A stretch of 7,701 nt of DNA, from positions 1 to 7,701 of the forward strand of contig JASFEQ010000218.1 in assembly GCA_050124735.1 (NCBI GenBank), in the 5' to 3' direction. Of this stretch, positions 6,171 through 7,701 are shown one piece after another. The position numbers were made by a program, and so were the translations under genes. Source of the DNA: JASFEQ01 sp050124735. GTDB taxonomy: Bacteria; Desulfobacterota; DSM-4660; Desulfatiglandales; HGW-15. Under the pieces are notes generated by a model that was not told the origin of the DNA, made no database searches, and was given only the letters and a program-made list of their open reading frames with translations. Numbering within the stretch: position 1 is the stretch's first letter; each line of letters opens with the position of its first letter.

Positions 6171-6917
6171 ATGAGGATCAAGGTATTTAATGGAAGTCCC
6201 AGAGGGAAAAAGGGCACCACGAATGTGGCCGTGGAGGCATTCCTCACCGGGGCCGTGGAGGCGGGGGCCGAGGTTGAAAACATCTTTCTCGTTGATAAGC
6301 AGATCAAACACTGCCTGGGTTGCGTTGCTTGCTGGGTAAAGACGCCGGGTAAGTGCGTGCAAAATGATGATATGGAGGAACTGATTGAAAAGTTCATGGG
6401 CTCGGACATTTCCATTTTTGCCACACCCATTCACATAGACAATGTGTCGGGCATCATGAAAAATTTCATCGATCGCCTGATTCCAACCCGTATGCCCTAT
6501 TTTGAAGTGCACAGTGATGGAGAAACGCGCCACCTGAACAGGTACGGTCAGCAACCCAAAATCATGATGATCTCCAGTTGCGGCTATCCGGAGCAGAGCC
6601 AATTTCAGGTGATCCGTCTCTGGCTTAAAAGGTTTTCACGGAATTTTGACATGGAGGTGGTCGGGGAGATCTATCGCAGCTGGGGTTGGCTACTGAAAGC
6701 AGAAGATGAAGGGTTGGAACCCAAGATCAAGGCTTACAAAGATCTGCTGAAAAAGGCAGGCCATGAAGTGGCCGAGAATCTGAAGCTATCGGAAGAGACG
6801 GCCGCCGAACTGGAAAGACCGATCCTGCCAAAAGAAATGCATCTGGAAATTTCGAAGAAGAGGTGGGACCAGGCCATCAGCCTTGGCAAAAAGGTATGGA
6901 TGCTGAAAGAGAAATAA
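6171..6917 (+). CDS. NADPH-dependent FMN-reductase-fold iron-sulfur flavoprotein
   Basis: The 248-residue flavodoxin-like protein has the FMN-phosphate loop NGSPRGKKGTTN (7-18) and a compact cysteine motif C48-x2-C51-x2-C54-x7-C62, followed by DDM (66-68). It also has the family's second FMN segment TPIHIDNVSGIMKNFIDRL (85-103). The Cx2Cx2Cx4-7C pattern is the [4Fe-4S] ligand set of the archaeal/bacterial Isf family, so a cluster next to FMN is likely. The role would be one- or two-electron transfer in the cytoplasm, here probably with the preceding FAD enzyme. ATG 6171 is preferred (AAAGGA nine bases upstream, first strand starts at once). The in-frame GTG at 6141 would add ten poorly conserved, charged residues. 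The C-terminal 80 residues, rich in Lys and Glu, extend beyond the core fold and are of unknown use. Confidence 0.87.
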   Translation: MRIKVFNGSPRGKKGTTNVAVEAFLTGAVEAGAEVENIFLVDKQIKHCLGCVACWVKTPGKCVQNDDMEELIEKFMGSDISIFATPIHIDNVSGIMKNFIDRLIPTRMPYFEVHSDGETRHLNRYGQQPKIMMISSCGYPEQSQFQVIRLWLKRFSRNFDMEVVGEIYRSWGWLLKAEDEGLEPKIKAYKDLLKKAGHEVAENLKLSEETAAELERPILPKEMHLEISKKRWDQAISLGKKVWMLKEK

Positions 6918-6918
6918 A

Positions 6919-6933
6919 AAAGGAGAGGGGAGG
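6919..6933 (+). promoter_or_regulatory. ribosome binding site deciding a TTG start
   Basis: A purine-rich tract with AGGAG (6921-6925) and GGGGAGG (6927-6933) precedes TTG at 6936. Comparison with the paralogue, which begins ATG at the equivalent codon (MGRL), fixes the start. Confidence 0.7.
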
Positions 6934-6935
6934 CA

Positions 6936-7691
6936 TTGGGAAGATTAGAGGGTAAGGTGGCCATCGTGACAGGAGGGGCTAGGGGCCTGGGCAAGACATT
7001 TTGTTCGGTCCTGGCAGAAGAGAAGGCAAAGGTGGTCGTGGCCGATATTCTGGAAGAGGCCGCCCAGCAGACAAGCCAGGAGATCCTGTCAAAGGGAGGC
7101 ACGAGCATGGCCCTTAGGGTGGACGTTACCTCTGAGCAGGACACCCTCCGGATGGCTGAGGAGACGATAAAGGCGTTCGGTCGGATAGATATCCTTGTCA
7201 ATAACGCGGCCATGATCTACGGGATAACCCGGAAGCCATTCGTTGAGATCCCCCCCGAAGAGTGGGACAGGCTCATGACCGTGAATCTGAAGGGCCCGTT
7301 TCTCTGTTGCAGGGCCGTATTTCCCCAGATGGAAAGGCAGGGAAAAGGTAAGATCATCAACCTCTCCTCTGAGACGGCCTTCACAGGCTCCCGTCATTTT
7401 GTTCACTATGTGACATCCAAGGGCGGCATCGTCAGCTTCACCCGCTCTTTGGCCGCCGAGTTAGGTCAATACAATATCTGCGTCAATGCCGTCGCACCCG
7501 GTTTTACGGACAGTGAGTCGGCTCGGAGTGTCATCGATGATATCTCAAAGTATGACGTGAGCCCCACACCTCTCAAGCGCCTGGAACAACCCCGTGACCT
7601 GGTTGGCGCGGTTATATTCCTTGCGAGCGATGAAAGTGATTTCATCACCGGACAGACGCTTGTCGTAAATGGAGGACGCTACATGCACTAG
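6936..7691 (+). CDS. short-chain dehydrogenase/reductase (classical SDR), right-arm paralogue
   Basis: The 251-residue SDR starts at TTG. Cofactor motif TGGARGLG (12-19), acidic Asp37 after the second strand (NAD preference), Asp63, NNAA (89-92) and the catalytic set Asn117, Ser145, Tyr158, Lys162 are all intact. It aligns without gaps to the minus-strand SDR at 1741-2496: 184 of 251 residues are identical by hand count. Differences concentrate at residues 21-60 and in the substrate-loop region about 187-210. It begins 18 bp after the flavoprotein gene, so the three plus-strand genes look like one operon. Conservation of the active site in both copies suggests two working isoenzymes, possibly for different stereoisomers or successive steps. 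The TTG start may lower its translation. The gene ends 10 bp before the window edge. Confidence 0.93.
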   Translation: MGRLEGKVAIVTGGARGLGKTFCSVLAEEKAKVVVADILEEAAQQTSQEILSKGGTSMALRVDVTSEQDTLRMAEETIKAFGRIDILVNNAAMIYGITRKPFVEIPPEEWDRLMTVNLKGPFLCCRAVFPQMERQGKGKIINLSSETAFTGSRHFVHYVTSKGGIVSFTRSLAAELGQYNICVNAVAPGFTDSESARSVIDDISKYDVSPTPLKRLEQPRDLVGAVIFLASDESDFITGQTLVVNGGRYMH

Positions 7692-7701
7692 GCAATAATC
7701 G

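Noticed and set aside
1..7701. CRISPR array, tRNA, rRNA or riboswitch
   Set aside because: No regularly spaced repeats, cloverleaf, or recognisable conserved RNA core was seen on either strand.

Overview
The window looks like part of an accessory catabolic locus from an anaerobic bacterium. The split phosphoenolpyruvate-synthase-type kinase, the iron-sulfur flavoprotein, the CrtI-like flavoprotein and the roughly 50% GC suggest a Desulfobacterota-type sulfate reducer or syntroph. That taxonomic guess rests on gene content only and is weak. Two gene groups diverge from a central gene-poor region at 3730-4479.

Left arm (minus strand, read right to left): a UPF0261/Tm-1-like protein (2512-3729), a short-chain dehydrogenase (1741-2496), a free-standing ATP-binding subunit of a PEP-synthase-like enzyme (564-1616), and the N-terminal 106 residues of what appears to be its partner subunit (1-318, running off the left edge). 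The last two together resemble the split subunit layout of phenylphosphate synthase, which uses ATP to phosphorylate phenol, more than a one-piece PEP synthase. A GC-rich imperfect hairpin (491-546) separates them, and an 11-bp inverted repeat lies between the dehydrogenase and the ATP-binding subunit.

Right arm (plus strand): a CrtI/phytoene-dehydrogenase-like FAD oxidoreductase (4480-6114), an FMN-reductase-fold protein with a compact four-cysteine motif typical of iron-sulfur flavoproteins (6171-6917), and a second short-chain dehydrogenase (6936-7691, TTG start). This dehydrogenase is a close paralogue of the left-arm one: same length, about 73% identical by hand count. The two arms therefore probably serve one pathway.

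A reasonable model, which is inference only, is ATP-dependent activation of an alcohol, phenol or enol by the split kinase, with the two dehydrogenases and the flavoprotein pair doing NAD- and flavin-linked oxidation or reduction. The substrate cannot be read from the sequence.

The central region holds no convincing intact gene. It contains a perfect 9-bp hairpin of the kind found at ends of IS200/IS605 elements, a 16-bp palindrome, a degenerate two-copy repeat containing TTGACA, and short coding-like fragments that suggest decayed genes.
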